This document shows, piece after piece, positions 1 to 7,331 of a DNA stretch of 34,470 nt. Each line of letters begins with the position of its first letter. Position 1 is the stretch's first letter. This DNA is from Acidimicrobium ferrooxidans DSM 10331 (GTDB lineage Bacteria; Actinomycetota; Acidimicrobiia; Acidimicrobiales; Ilumatobacteraceae), in assembly GCA_945865395.1 (NCBI GenBank), contig CAMBDT010000005.1:1-34470 (forward strand), in the 5' to 3' direction. The position numbers and the translations under genes are program-made. Under the pieces are notes generated by a model. The model was not told the DNA's origin. It did no database searches and saw only the letters and a list, made by a program, of their open reading frames with translations.

Positions 1-126
1 GAAGTTGACTGTTGCTCGCACACCCGCAATCTTGTTGAGTCCTTTTTCAATGGTCATTGCACATGCGTTGCATGACATGCCGGTCAGACTCAGATCAAGT
101 TGATTCTCAACTGATTGCGTATTCAT
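1..126 (-). CDS. copA: Copper-translocating P-type ATPase, N-terminal heavy-metal domain (partial)
   Basis: Only the first 42 residues lie in the window; the gene runs off the left edge. They form the start of a heavy-metal-associated (HMA) domain, with the metal-binding motif GMSCNAC (Cys19 and Cys22) followed by AMTIEKGLNKIAGVRATVNF. That wording is typical of the amino-terminal domain of CopA-type Cu(I) exporters, which pump copper out across the cytoplasmic membrane. A free-standing copper chaperone (CopZ) cannot be excluded from this fragment alone. The start is an ATG at 126, with a TAGATT -10-like box only 5 nt upstream, so the mRNA may be leaderless. It lies 33 bp downstream of glnR on the same strand and appears functionally unrelated to it. 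Confidence 0.75.
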   Translation of the reverse strand, partial: MNTQSVENQLDLSLTGMSCNACAMTIEKGLNKIAGVRATVNF

Positions 127-131
127 TAGTA

Positions 132-137
132 AATCTA
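132..137 (-). promoter_or_regulatory. Candidate -10 box of the copper ATPase gene
   Basis: Reading the minus strand, TAGATT is followed by 5 nt and then the ATG at 126. This resembles the TANNNT-to-start arrangement seen at several other genes in the window, though the spacing is 5 nt rather than 6. No convincing -35 hexamer is visible. Confidence 0.35.
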
Positions 138-159
138 TTCTCGCAGGCAGAAACGGGTT

Positions 160-852
160 TTACCCCCACTTAGATTGGCCGAAGCGATAGCCAACACTGC
201 GAACGGTTTCGATCAGGTTGGCGTGCTCTTCGCCCAGTTTGGCGCGCAGTCGTCGAATGTGAACGTCGACAGTTCTAGCGCCACCGTAATACTCGTAACC
301 CCAAACTCGAGAAAGCAAGACTTCGCGGCTGAAAACCTTTCCGGGATTTTGCGCCAAGAATTTCAACAATTCGTATTCCATGTAGGTCAAATCAAGTGGT
401 GTGCCACCAAACGATGCTTGATAAGTCTCAGTGTTGAGAATCAAACCGCTGTATTCGATAAGTGATTCACGCGACACAGACATCTCGGTGTAAAACAAAT
501 GGCGCAGGCGTGAGTCGAGTTCGCGCGGGTGAATAGGTGCAAGACAAAAGTCGTCGAACAAATCGTCGCGCATTTCAAGATCGGCAAGTTGTGCGCCAGT
601 AACCAAAACGATCGTTCGGTCGACGCGATTTTCGCGACGACGCAATGCGCGACATATTGCCCACCCAGACTCGGGGTCTTGACTGCAGTCAACTACCGCG
701 CCGAACCATCCCGAAGTTGGTTCGAGTTTGTCGATCGCCTGACTTGAGTTGACTGCCTTCCATGAATAGCCCGACAAATCGAGCGTTCGGGCCACATCGA
801 TTGGCGCGGGATCAGGAAATACTGCGAGCAGTTTTTCGTCGTCGATAGTCAT
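160..852 (-). CDS. glnR: GlnR-like OmpR-family nitrogen response regulator
   Basis: A 230-residue protein with a degenerate receiver domain (about 8-120) and an OmpR-type winged-helix DNA-binding domain (about 130-226), including PLDLTYMEYELLKFLAQNPG and RTVDVHIRRLRAKLG. The wording and the domain balance match actinobacterial GlnR, the global regulator of nitrogen assimilation. Asp55 sits at the usual phospho-site. However, the acidic pair near the N-terminus is missing (AVFPDP) and the conserved Lys of beta5 is replaced (LAPIHP), as in atypical regulators that work without phosphorylation. The open frame extends upstream to 951, inside glnA. I chose the ATG at 852, 8 bp after the glnA stop, because homology starts there. 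Its position behind two glutamine synthetase genes supports the assignment. Confidence 0.85.
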   Translation of the reverse strand: MTIDDEKLLAVFPDPAPIDVARTLDLSGYSWKAVNSSQAIDKLEPTSGWFGAVVDCSQDPESGWAICRALRRRENRVDRTIVLVTGAQLADLEMRDDLFDDFCLAPIHPRELDSRLRHLFYTEMSVSRESLIEYSGLILNTETYQASFGGTPLDLTYMEYELLKFLAQNPGKVFSREVLLSRVWGYEYYGGARTVDVHIRRLRAKLGEEHANLIETVRSVGYRFGQSKWG

Positions 853-860
853 CGTTGAAT

Positions 861-2198
861 TTAGAGTGACCGTAGATAACGATTTAGTTCGTATTGGCTG
901 ATGTGCGTCTTGTAGCTGCGCCATTCGGCTCGCTTGTTGCGCAAGAACCATTCAAAAATATGTTCACCGAGTGCTTCTGCCACGAGTTCTGATCGCTCCA
1001 TCACTCGCAATGCATCCGACAATGACTGCGGCAATTGTTCGATGCCAAGTTTTGCCAACATGTCGTCACCCATTTCAAACAAATTCGAGTCTGCTTCGGT
1101 CGGAAGTTCGTAACCTTCTTGAATGCCGCGCAAACCCGCAGCAAGAATCACTGAAAATGCTAGATATGGGTTGCACGCCGGGTCGGGTGACCGATATTCG
1201 ATGCGCGTGGCTTGCTCGCTGTTTCGCTTTTGAATCGGCACTCGAATTAGACCACTGCGATTGTTGCGCGCCCATGAAATGTGCACTGGGGCTTCAAAGC
1301 CAGGCACAAGTCGCTTGTAACTATTTATATTTTGGTTTGTCACGGCGGTGATTTCTGCGGCGTGTCGCAGAAGACCGGCCATAAATTGTTTTGCTGTGAT
1401 CGACAAGTTATACGGGTCATCGTTGTCGTGAAAGGCGTTTTGCTCGTCTTTGAAAAGGCTTAGGTGAAGATGCATACCCGAACCTTGCACGCCCTCAAGT
1501 GGCTTGGGCATAAAAGTTGCGTGCACATTGTGCAATGCCGCAACTTCTTTGACCACGAGGCGAAATGTCATAACGCTGTCGGCCATCGTCAACGCATCTG
1601 TGTGTCGAAGATCGATTTCGTGCTGGCTCGGTGAGTCTTCGTGAAAGCTGTATTCAACTGGAATGCTCATCGTCTCGAGTGTTCGAATTGTTTCTTTGCG
1701 CAATGAACTTGTGATGTCGTTGCTTGTCAGATCGAAGAAACCACCTTCATCAAGCGGTACTGGTCGTGAATCAACTTTGGGTGGATCGAAATAAAAATAT
1801 TCGATGTCTGGCGCGACATAAAACTGATAACCAAGTTTTCGAGCGTTGTTTAGGTTGCGTCGCAACACTTGTCGCGGATCACCGTCGAATGCAGTGCCAT
1901 CAAGTTTGGCGATATCGCAAAACACGCGGGCTTCGGCACCCTTGGGGTCAACCCATGGCAAGACTTCAAAAGTGTTCGGGTCGGGCAAGGCCAAAACATC
2001 GCTTTCTTGCACACGACTAAACCCGTCGATGGCCGAGCCGTCAAAACTCATGCCGTCGTTGAGTGCGTTCTCCATTTCGGCTGGGCTGATGGCGAAACTC
2101 TTGAGGTTGCCGAGCACATCGGTGAACCACAAGCGAACGAGGCGGATGCCACGTTCTTCAACGGTGCGAAGAACATAGTCGCGTTGCTGTTCAATCAT
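861..2198 (-). CDS. glnA: Glutamine synthetase type I (GlnA2-like)
   Basis: A 445-residue type I glutamine synthetase, which makes glutamine from glutamate, ammonia and ATP in the cytoplasm. Visible family blocks are WFTDVLGNLKS (about 24-34), SFDGSAIDGF (51-60), GSGMHLHLSLF (239-249), SYKRLVPGFEAP (293-304), NRSGLIRVP (313-321) and YRSPDPACNPYLAF (335-348). The length and the start MIEQQRDYVLRTVEERGIRLVRLWF resemble mycobacterial GlnA2. The adenylylation-site tyrosine of beta-type enzymes (NLYDL in Escherichia coli) is Phe here (NLFEM, Phe374), so control by GlnE adenylylation is not expected. The ATG at 2198 precedes the conserved N-terminus directly. The gene lies between glnII and glnR on the same strand. 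Some GlnA2-type proteins may act on other amines, so the substrate is less certain than the fold. Confidence 0.92.
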   Translation of the reverse strand: MIEQQRDYVLRTVEERGIRLVRLWFTDVLGNLKSFAISPAEMENALNDGMSFDGSAIDGFSRVQESDVLALPDPNTFEVLPWVDPKGAEARVFCDIAKLDGTAFDGDPRQVLRRNLNNARKLGYQFYVAPDIEYFYFDPPKVDSRPVPLDEGGFFDLTSNDITSSLRKETIRTLETMSIPVEYSFHEDSPSQHEIDLRHTDALTMADSVMTFRLVVKEVAALHNVHATFMPKPLEGVQGSGMHLHLSLFKDEQNAFHDNDDPYNLSITAKQFMAGLLRHAAEITAVTNQNINSYKRLVPGFEAPVHISWARNNRSGLIRVPIQKRNSEQATRIEYRSPDPACNPYLAFSVILAAGLRGIQEGYELPTEADSNLFEMGDDMLAKLGIEQLPQSLSDALRVMERSELVAEALGEHIFEWFLRNKRAEWRSYKTHISQYELNRYLRSL

Positions 2199-2235
2199 CT
2201 CAGCGCTCTTTTCGCTCGATTGGCATAAATACAGT

Positions 2236-2277
2236 CTGCCGCCGCAACGACGAGTTTCACTCGGGTTACGGCGGCAG
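2236..2277 (-). terminator. GC-rich hairpin between glnII and glnA, candidate terminator
   Basis: A perfect 9-bp inverted repeat (CTGCCGCCG at 2236-2244 and CGGCGGCAG at 2269-2277) encloses an inner CGAG/CTCG stem. On the minus strand it lies 33 nt after the glnII stop and is followed by a weakly T-rich stretch (ACTGTATTTAT). It could end or attenuate glnII transcription before glnA. Confidence 0.5.
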
Positions 2278-2309
2278 GACTATTGAGTTTTGGGATTACT
2301 AATTTTTGG

Positions 2310-3395
2310 TTACTTCTTCTTCGTCTTTTTCTTGGTGCTTGCCTTGGCGCCTTTGTTGCCCTGCTTTTTGCCGGCACTCTTGGTTGGCGATGACTGTCCG
2401 CAAACTGTTTCGAGAATCAGCTGAGTAACTACATAAGGGTCCATGTTTGCATTTGGTCGGCGATCTTCGGCATAGCCCTTTTGGTCGCGAGCAACCTGCC
2501 AAGGAATTCGCACTGATGCACCACGGTTTGAAACGCCGTAACTGAACTTGTTGTATGGAGCAGTTTCGTGTTTGCCGGTCAAGCGACTTTCAATATCGTG
2601 TCCGTAGTTGCTGACATGCTCATTGATTCGTTTGCCGAGCGCTTTGCATGCATCATCGATTGCCTTGTAGTTCGAGCGCATCGCCTTTGTCGAGAAATTG
2701 GTGTGGCAACCTGCACCGTTCCAGTCTCCTTTTTGGGGTTTGGCATCAATTGAGATGACCACGTCGTAATCTTCGGCGATGCGATGCAACAGCCATCGTG
2801 CAACATGCAATTCGTCGCTGACTCGAAGTGCATCAATCGGCCCAATTTGAAATTCCCATTGGCCGGGCATAACTTCGGCGTTTGTACCCGAAATATGTAG
2901 ACCGGCTTCGAGACACATCTCGGTGTGAATCTCGACAATGTCGCGACCCATAACTCGGCCTGCACCGACGCCGCAATAGTAAGGACCTTGCGGAGCAGGT
3001 TCGCCAGAAAGTTCTGGGAAACCAAACGGTCGACCGTTGAGTCGCATCATCGTGTATTCCTGTTCGATGCCGTAGATCATTTTTTGATCGGCATATCGCT
3101 TTGCAGTTTCAGCACACAGCGCGCGCGTGTTTGTCGGATGCGGCTTGCCAGTTGAAGCAATAAGCACCTCGCACATCACAAGAACATTTTTTCCGCCACG
3201 AATCGGATCTTTGCAACTGAACACCGGATTCAAAATGCAGTCGGATGCTTCACCAGTCGCTTGGTTTGTCGACGAACCGTCGAAGCCCCAAATCGGCAAC
3301 GCCTTGGTGCCATTTTCGATGACCTTTGTCTTCGATCGCAATGTTGGCGTTGGTTCGACGCCGTCTATCCAGATGTACTCGGCTTGATATGACAT
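2310..3395 (-). CDS. glnII: Glutamine synthetase type II (eukaryotic-like) with lysine-rich tail
   Basis: A 361-residue type II glutamine synthetase, the shorter class shared with eukaryotes and found in rhizobia, Streptomyces and other actinobacteria. Visible blocks are AEYIWIDG, LPIWGFDGSSTNQA (33-46), YGIEQEYT, GPYYCGVGA, GQWEFQIGP, GAGCHTNFSTK and NRGASVRIPWQV. The open frame reaches 3425, but the ATG at 3395 is preceded at proper distance by GAGAGGA (a Shine-Dalgarno sequence), and homology starts at MSYQAEYIWID, so I use that start. The last 29 residues (333-361) contain 11 lysines and no acidic residue, which is not part of the normal fold. The gene is divergent from nadE. It likely provides ammonium assimilation under nitrogen limitation together with the adjacent type I enzyme and GlnR. 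I found no convincing GlnR box in its upstream region. Confidence 0.93.
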   Translation of the reverse strand: MSYQAEYIWIDGVEPTPTLRSKTKVIENGTKALPIWGFDGSSTNQATGEASDCILNPVFSCKDPIRGGKNVLVMCEVLIASTGKPHPTNTRALCAETAKRYADQKMIYGIEQEYTMMRLNGRPFGFPELSGEPAPQGPYYCGVGAGRVMGRDIVEIHTEMCLEAGLHISGTNAEVMPGQWEFQIGPIDALRVSDELHVARWLLHRIAEDYDVVISIDAKPQKGDWNGAGCHTNFSTKAMRSNYKAIDDACKALGKRINEHVSNYGHDIESRLTGKHETAPYNKFSYGVSNRGASVRIPWQVARDQKGYAEDRRPNANMDPYVVTQLILETVCGQSSPTKSAGKKQGNKGAKASTKKKTKKK

Positions 3396-3515
3396 TTGAG
3401 TTCCTCTCAATTCTGAATCTGCCACGCCGGCAAATTCTCAACCTTGACAGTTTTGCCGATTGCGGTTTCTCGGCCATTGCTCGTTTGTAAACGGAGTGTG
3501 AAGTTTTTGGCTAGA

Positions 3516-3521
3516 TAGCCT
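3516..3521 (+). promoter_or_regulatory. Candidate -10 box of nadE, leaderless arrangement
   Basis: TAGCCT is followed by exactly 6 nt (GATTAT) and then the GTG start at 3528. A transcription start about 7 nt downstream of the -10 box would coincide with the first base of the start codon. No clear -35 element is seen. Confidence 0.55.
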
Positions 3522-3527
3522 GATTAT

Positions 3528-5183
3528 GTGGCCGAATTTGCCGAACTTCGCGTTGGACTTGCCCAAATCAACCCCGTAGTCGGTGATTTGCGTGAAAACG
3601 CAAGCAAGATTTTGGACAACTACAAACAGGCCGTGAAGGCTGGCTGTGATGTGGTTGCGTTTCCTGAACTATCTATCACTGGTTATCCGCCTGAAGATTT
3701 AGTTCTGAAGCAGGGCTTTGTCGCCGAGAACAGAAAAGTTCTCGATGAAATCTTGAAGTCAATCGGCGACACTTTTGCGGTTATCGGCTTCGTTGACCAA
3801 GACAAAGACTCGCACGATATTTACAACGCCGCGGCAATTTGTCAAAACCAAAAAATAGTTGGCGTGTATCGCAAGCATTTGTTGCCGAACTACAACGTCT
3901 TTGATGAACAGCGATATTTCACGCCGGGTGTACATAATCCGCTATTTACGATCAAGGGTGCGTGCGTCGGCGTGACGATTTGTGAAGACATTTGGGATGC
4001 GCAAGGGCCCGTATCGGTTCAGGCCTCGTTGGGCGCCGTATTGAATCTGAACATCAACGGCTCGCCGTTTCATGCAGGCAAAATTGGTGCGCGACGCGAA
4101 ATGTTGAGTTCGCGTGCACGCGACGGCGAGTGTGTTGTTGCCTATGTCAACCAAGTTGGTGGCCAAGACGAACTCGTGTTTGACGGTGGCTCGATGATCT
4201 TGGCTGCCGACGGCACAATCGTGGCGAGTGCGGCGCAGTTTGTCGAAGAGTTGTTGATCTGTGATTTGGTATTGCCCAAGTCAAAGTCAGTTGCTGCGCC
4301 TCAACAATCGCGTGGTCAAATTGCTGAGCCACTCGACGAAGACGCGCAGATTTTTGCAGCACTTGTGTTGGGCACACGTGATTATGTACAAAAAAATGGA
4401 TTCAAAGATGTCGTGATTGGTCTTTCTGGTGGCATTGACTCGGCCCTGGTGGCTGCAGTTGCGACACAGGCACTTGGTTCAGAACATGTGCACGGCGTGG
4501 CGATGCCTTCTCGTTATTCTTCGCCAGGTTCGTTAACCGACGCCGAACTTTTGGCAAGCAACTTAGACATTGACATGCAGACAATTTCAATTGAGCCAGC
4601 ATTCAGTGCTTATCTCGAAGCGCTGGCACCGAGTTTTGCTGGCCGCCGTGCAGATTTAACCGAAGAAAACTTGCAGAGTCGAGTTCGCGGCACCACATTG
4701 ATGGCGCTGTCAAACAAATTTGGTTGGATGGTCTTGACCACCGGCAACAAGAGCGAAATCGCAGTCGGTTATTTCACTTTGTACGGCGACTCGGTCGGTG
4801 GTTATGCGGTGATCAAAGATTTGTTCAAGACGAAGGTCTATGAGATCTGCACATATTTCAACCAACAAAGTGGTCGAGATCTGATACCCAATTCGATAGT
4901 CAACAAAGCACCTTCGGCAGAGTTGCGACCAGACCAACGAGACGATCAGAGTTTGCCGCCCTATGAAGTTTTAGATCCGATTCTTGAGCTGTATGTCGAA
5001 GATGATTTGACGGCTCAGCAAATTATCGAACTCGGTTACGACTCTGAGTTGGTAAAACGAATTGCACGACTAGTTGATATGAACGAATACAAGCGCCGTC
5101 AGGGTGCGCCGGGTGTGCGAATCAGCACAAAAGCATTCGGCAAAGATCGTCGACTGCCGATCACCAATAAATTTTCTGGCTAA
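3528..5183 (+). CDS. nadE: Glutamine-dependent NAD+ synthetase
   Basis: A 551-residue two-domain enzyme that catalyses the last step of NAD+ synthesis, amidating nicotinic acid adenine dinucleotide with nitrogen from glutamine. The N-terminal nitrilase-like amidotransferase domain (1 to about 255) has its catalytic triad at Glu47 (FPELSITGYPPEDL), Lys116 (YRKHLLPNY) and Cys152 (TICEDIWD). The C-terminal synthetase domain starts near 275 and has the ATP pyrophosphatase loop SGGIDSA (300-306) and TGNKSEIAVGYFTLYGDSVGG. The start is GTG with no Shine-Dalgarno sequence but a -10 box 6 nt upstream, which suggests leaderless translation. The protein is shorter than the roughly 680-residue mycobacterial enzyme and resembles the compact form common in other bacteria. 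It stands alone, divergent from glnII and convergent with an MFS gene. Its glutamine requirement fits the neighbouring glutamine synthetases. Confidence 0.95.
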   Translation: MAEFAELRVGLAQINPVVGDLRENASKILDNYKQAVKAGCDVVAFPELSITGYPPEDLVLKQGFVAENRKVLDEILKSIGDTFAVIGFVDQDKDSHDIYNAAAICQNQKIVGVYRKHLLPNYNVFDEQRYFTPGVHNPLFTIKGACVGVTICEDIWDAQGPVSVQASLGAVLNLNINGSPFHAGKIGARREMLSSRARDGECVVAYVNQVGGQDELVFDGGSMILAADGTIVASAAQFVEELLICDLVLPKSKSVAAPQQSRGQIAEPLDEDAQIFAALVLGTRDYVQKNGFKDVVIGLSGGIDSALVAAVATQALGSEHVHGVAMPSRYSSPGSLTDAELLASNLDIDMQTISIEPAFSAYLEALAPSFAGRRADLTEENLQSRVRGTTLMALSNKFGWMVLTTGNKSEIAVGYFTLYGDSVGGYAVIKDLFKTKVYEICTYFNQQSGRDLIPNSIVNKAPSAELRPDQRDDQSLPPYEVLDPILELYVEDDLTAQQIIELGYDSELVKRIARLVDMNEYKRRQGAPGVRISTKAFGKDRRLPITNKFSG

Positions 5184-5193
5184 AACTAGTTTT
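5182..5193. terminator. Short AT-rich palindrome between convergent genes
   Basis: AAAACTAGTTTT is a perfect palindrome filling the 10-bp gap between the nadE stop and the convergent MFS stop, and it continues into TTTTAG. It might help terminate both transcripts, but the stem is short and AT-rich. Confidence 0.25.
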
Positions 5194-6390
5194 TTAGTTG
5201 TGAACCAGTCCGCCGCGTCGGTGGTATGAATACATCAACAAAGTCGCAACGCCGGCGCTAGCAGCGCCGATTAACGACGGCAGGGCGATGCCGTTGCTTG
5301 ATTCGTAGGCGCGAGTAGCAATAAGGCTCATCACACTGCGACCAAGAGTGCCAGCGCCAATGACAAGACCGAGGCCGCTGCCAGGTCGTTTCGGCACAAG
5401 ATGTGTGGCGAGTGGCAACATGCTGACTACTGCGAATTCGAAACCCAAAATATAAATGAGTAGTGCAACTAAGCCGAGCACCAGATTGTGTGACACAAAC
5501 CAAAGTGCGAGCCCGCCTGGCACCATGATCAAACATCCGATGGCGATACTTTTTTCTTTGCCCCAGGCGTCTGTTTTGCTGGCGCTGGTGATTGACGCGT
5601 AGAGCTCGACAGCACCGAAACTAAAACCGACCGCGGCGATGCCGATCGCACCGAAACCGAACTCGTCGTCGAGCCAGGCGCCAAAAGTTATGAAGATGCA
5701 CTGACTTGCGCACATCGTGGCAAACATCGTCGCCACAACTAGCCAACCGCGACCGCTCAATCGCACGCCATCATCGGCGACCCGAGAAGAAACTTCATGC
5801 TCTTCTGCTTTGATTCGCGACGCAATGAATAACAGCGAAATTACCGTGCCGAAAACGCCGGCGATGAACCCCGCGCGCCAACTGCTGAGCGCGGTGATTA
5901 CTCCCATTAGCGAAACACCGAGCAGTAGACCTAGCGCCCATGAAATTTCGGTGATGCCGATGTAGCGACCACGCTTTTCGTAAGGCACATGATCTGAGAT
6001 CCAACCAGACATGCCGAGATCGAAGAAGTTTTTTGTGATGCTGATCAGAGTCACACCAAAAGTGAAGACATAAATATTCGGCGAGACACCGGCGAGAAGC
6101 GCGCCGAGCCCAATGCCGATGAGACCCGCGACCATTGCAGTTCGCCGCGACAAATAGTCGACGAATCTGCCGATGAACGGCGAGAGCAGGCCTGAAAGTT
6201 CTGAGATCGTTAGTGCGATGCCGATTTCAGAAAGCGAGATGTCAAAACCCTTGGCGATGATCGCCACAAACGGTGGGGTGAAGCGATAGCACGCATTGGT
6301 GGTTAGTCGCGCGCCGGTGAGAAGCGTGATGTTCTTCTTGACGAGGGCCGAGAACGAATCATCAAGCCAGCGACTGAGCACGAGGCTCAA
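5194..6390 (-). CDS. Major facilitator superfamily transporter
   Basis: A 398-residue integral membrane protein with about 12 hydrophobic segments. It has MFS signatures such as FIGRFVDYLSRRTAM between the second and third helices and GWISDHVPYEKRGRYIG near the middle of the first half. A second half of similar layout follows a charged loop (about 190-210). Such proteins are secondary transporters or exporters in the cytoplasmic membrane; the substrate cannot be read from the sequence. The frame opens with TTG at 6390, 15 bp after the phosphatase gene; a GTG three codons in (6381) is an alternative start. Probably co-transcribed with the upstream histidine phosphatase. Confidence 0.8.
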   Translation of the reverse strand: MSLVLSRWLDDSFSALVKKNITLLTGARLTTNACYRFTPPFVAIIAKGFDISLSEIGIALTISELSGLLSPFIGRFVDYLSRRTAMVAGLIGIGLGALLAGVSPNIYVFTFGVTLISITKNFFDLGMSGWISDHVPYEKRGRYIGITEISWALGLLLGVSLMGVITALSSWRAGFIAGVFGTVISLLFIASRIKAEEHEVSSRVADDGVRLSGRGWLVVATMFATMCASQCIFITFGAWLDDEFGFGAIGIAAVGFSFGAVELYASITSASKTDAWGKEKSIAIGCLIMVPGGLALWFVSHNLVLGLVALLIYILGFEFAVVSMLPLATHLVPKRPGSGLGLVIGAGTLGRSVMSLIATRAYESSNGIALPSLIGAASAGVATLLMYSYHRRGGLVHN

Positions 6391-6405
6391 CGCTACAACT
6401 ATTTG

Positions 6406-7023
6406 TTAAAGCGACTCGTTCGAGTTGAGTTCGCCGATCACGGCAACGATTCGACCCGCACGCAATTGATTTTTGGCATCGACTTCGAACCAACTGCCGC
6501 CGAGGTTTTCAAGACGATTATCTGAAACTTTTAGTTCACGGCGAAGTGTTCGAATCACACCACTGTGGCTGATGACGAGTGCCTGACCACCACGACATTT
6601 GTCGGCGATGTCGATTAGTGCGTCAGTCATGCGCTGCACGACGCTGATATTTGGTTCGAAGTCGTCGGGTTGGCGGCGAGAGTCTAAAAACCCCGGCCAG
6701 CCGGCCTCGATCTCTGCATAAGTCAAACCTTGCCACGGACCAATATGTGATTCTTTGAGTCGGTCATCAATATGTAAGTCGACGATGCGCTTGTGCTCGG
6801 CGATTATCTCTGCGGTGCGAAGTGCTCGTTGCAACGAACTTGTGGCGATCAAATCAAATGAACCGAGCTTGAGTGCCGCTTGCTGGGCTTGTTGAATGCC
6901 TTCGGGCGTGAGCGCGATGTCGGCCTGACCTTGCCATCGACCCTGGGCGTTCCATTCTGATTGTCCGTGACGAAGCACCAACAAGCGAGTTGTCAATTTC
7001 GTGGTCTGGACTGAATTAGACAC
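6406..7023 (-). CDS. Histidine phosphatase family protein (phosphoglycerate mutase-like)
   Basis: A 205-residue member of the histidine phosphatase superfamily. The catalytic RHG motif is in LVLRHGQSEWNAQGRWQGQ (about residue 18), with an acid/base Glu region in LKESHIGPWQGLTYAEIE and the second catalytic His in ISHSGVIRTLRRE. The family includes cofactor-dependent phosphoglycerate mutase, alpha-ribazole phosphatase and broad phosphatases. At about 200 residues it is closer to the phosphatases than to glycolytic GpmA (about 250), so I give no symbol. In mycobacteria a gpm1 gene lies near mshA and its YbjN neighbour, as here. Start is GTG at 7023, with TACCCT 7 nt upstream. It is transcribed divergently from the MoaD-like gene across only 35 bp. 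Confidence 0.85.
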   Translation of the reverse strand: MSNSVQTTKLTTRLLVLRHGQSEWNAQGRWQGQADIALTPEGIQQAQQAALKLGSFDLIATSSLQRALRTAEIIAEHKRIVDLHIDDRLKESHIGPWQGLTYAEIEAGWPGFLDSRRQPDDFEPNISVVQRMTDALIDIADKCRGGQALVISHSGVIRTLRRELKVSDNRLENLGGSWFEVDAKNQLRAGRIVAVIGELNSNESL

Positions 7024-7030
7024 TCATCGC

Positions 7031-7036
7031 AGGGTA
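7031..7036 (-). promoter_or_regulatory. Candidate -10 box of the histidine phosphatase gene
   Basis: On the minus strand TACCCT precedes the GTG start at 7023 by 7 nt. It lies 10 bp from the opposing -10 box of the MoaD-like gene, so the two polymerases would compete for the same DNA. Confidence 0.4.
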
Positions 7037-7046
7037 GTGGCTTAGG

Positions 7047-7052
7047 TAACCT
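7047..7052 (+). promoter_or_regulatory. Candidate -10 box of the MoaD-like gene, leaderless arrangement
   Basis: TAACCT followed by exactly 6 nt (GACTGC) and then ATG at 7059, the same geometry as at nadE and rex. The -35 region would fall inside the divergent promoter. Confidence 0.5.
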
Positions 7053-7058
7053 GACTGC

Positions 7059-7331
7059 ATGGCGCGTGTGAAACTTTTTGCCTCGGCCCGACAAGCAGCG
7101 GGTACTGCGAGTGATGAAATCTCTGGGCGAACCGTAGATGAAGTTTTGCAAGTAGCCGCCGAGAAATTCGGCGCAGAATTTGTTGCCGTGTTGAAGAGCT
7201 GTCGAGTTTGGTTGAACGGCGAAGAAGCAATCGGCACCACCGTCGTGGGCGATGCCGACGAGGTTGCAATTTTGCCGCCTGTCTCGGGTGGTTGTGCGAG
7301 CCTTTTAGCGATTGAAATTGAAACTAAATGA
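7059..7331 (+). CDS. MoaD/ThiS-family ubiquitin-like sulfur carrier with C-terminal extension
   Basis: A 90-residue protein with the beta-grasp pattern of MoaD/ThiS: VKLFASARQAAG at the start, TVDEVLQVAAEKFG helix, VWLNGEEA strand and DADEVAILPPVSGG near the end. MoaD-type proteins carry sulfur as a thiocarboxylate on a C-terminal Gly-Gly for molybdopterin, thiamine or cysteine synthesis. Here the diglycine (Gly77-Gly78) is not terminal; 12 residues (CASLLAIEIETK) follow. Activation would need proteolytic trimming, as known for some JAMM-processed sulfur carriers, or the protein has another role. The stop overlaps the ATG of the next gene (ATGA), so the two are translationally coupled. No moa or thi partner gene is nearby. 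Confidence 0.8.
   Translation: MARVKLFASARQAAGTASDEISGRTVDEVLQVAAEKFGAEFVAVLKSCRVWLNGEEAIGTTVVGDADEVAILPPVSGGCASLLAIEIETK

Noticed and set aside
3396-3527. GlnR box upstream of glnII
   Set aside because: GTTTAC and GAAAC elements occur, but not at the spacing of the known GlnR a-site/b-site pair; a matrix search would be needed.
7265-7331. Frameshift at the end of the MoaD-like gene that would restore a terminal Gly-Gly
   Set aside because: No stop codon follows the GG codons closely in another frame in a way that gives a better ending, and the existing stop overlaps the rsiG ATG in the usual ATGA manner.
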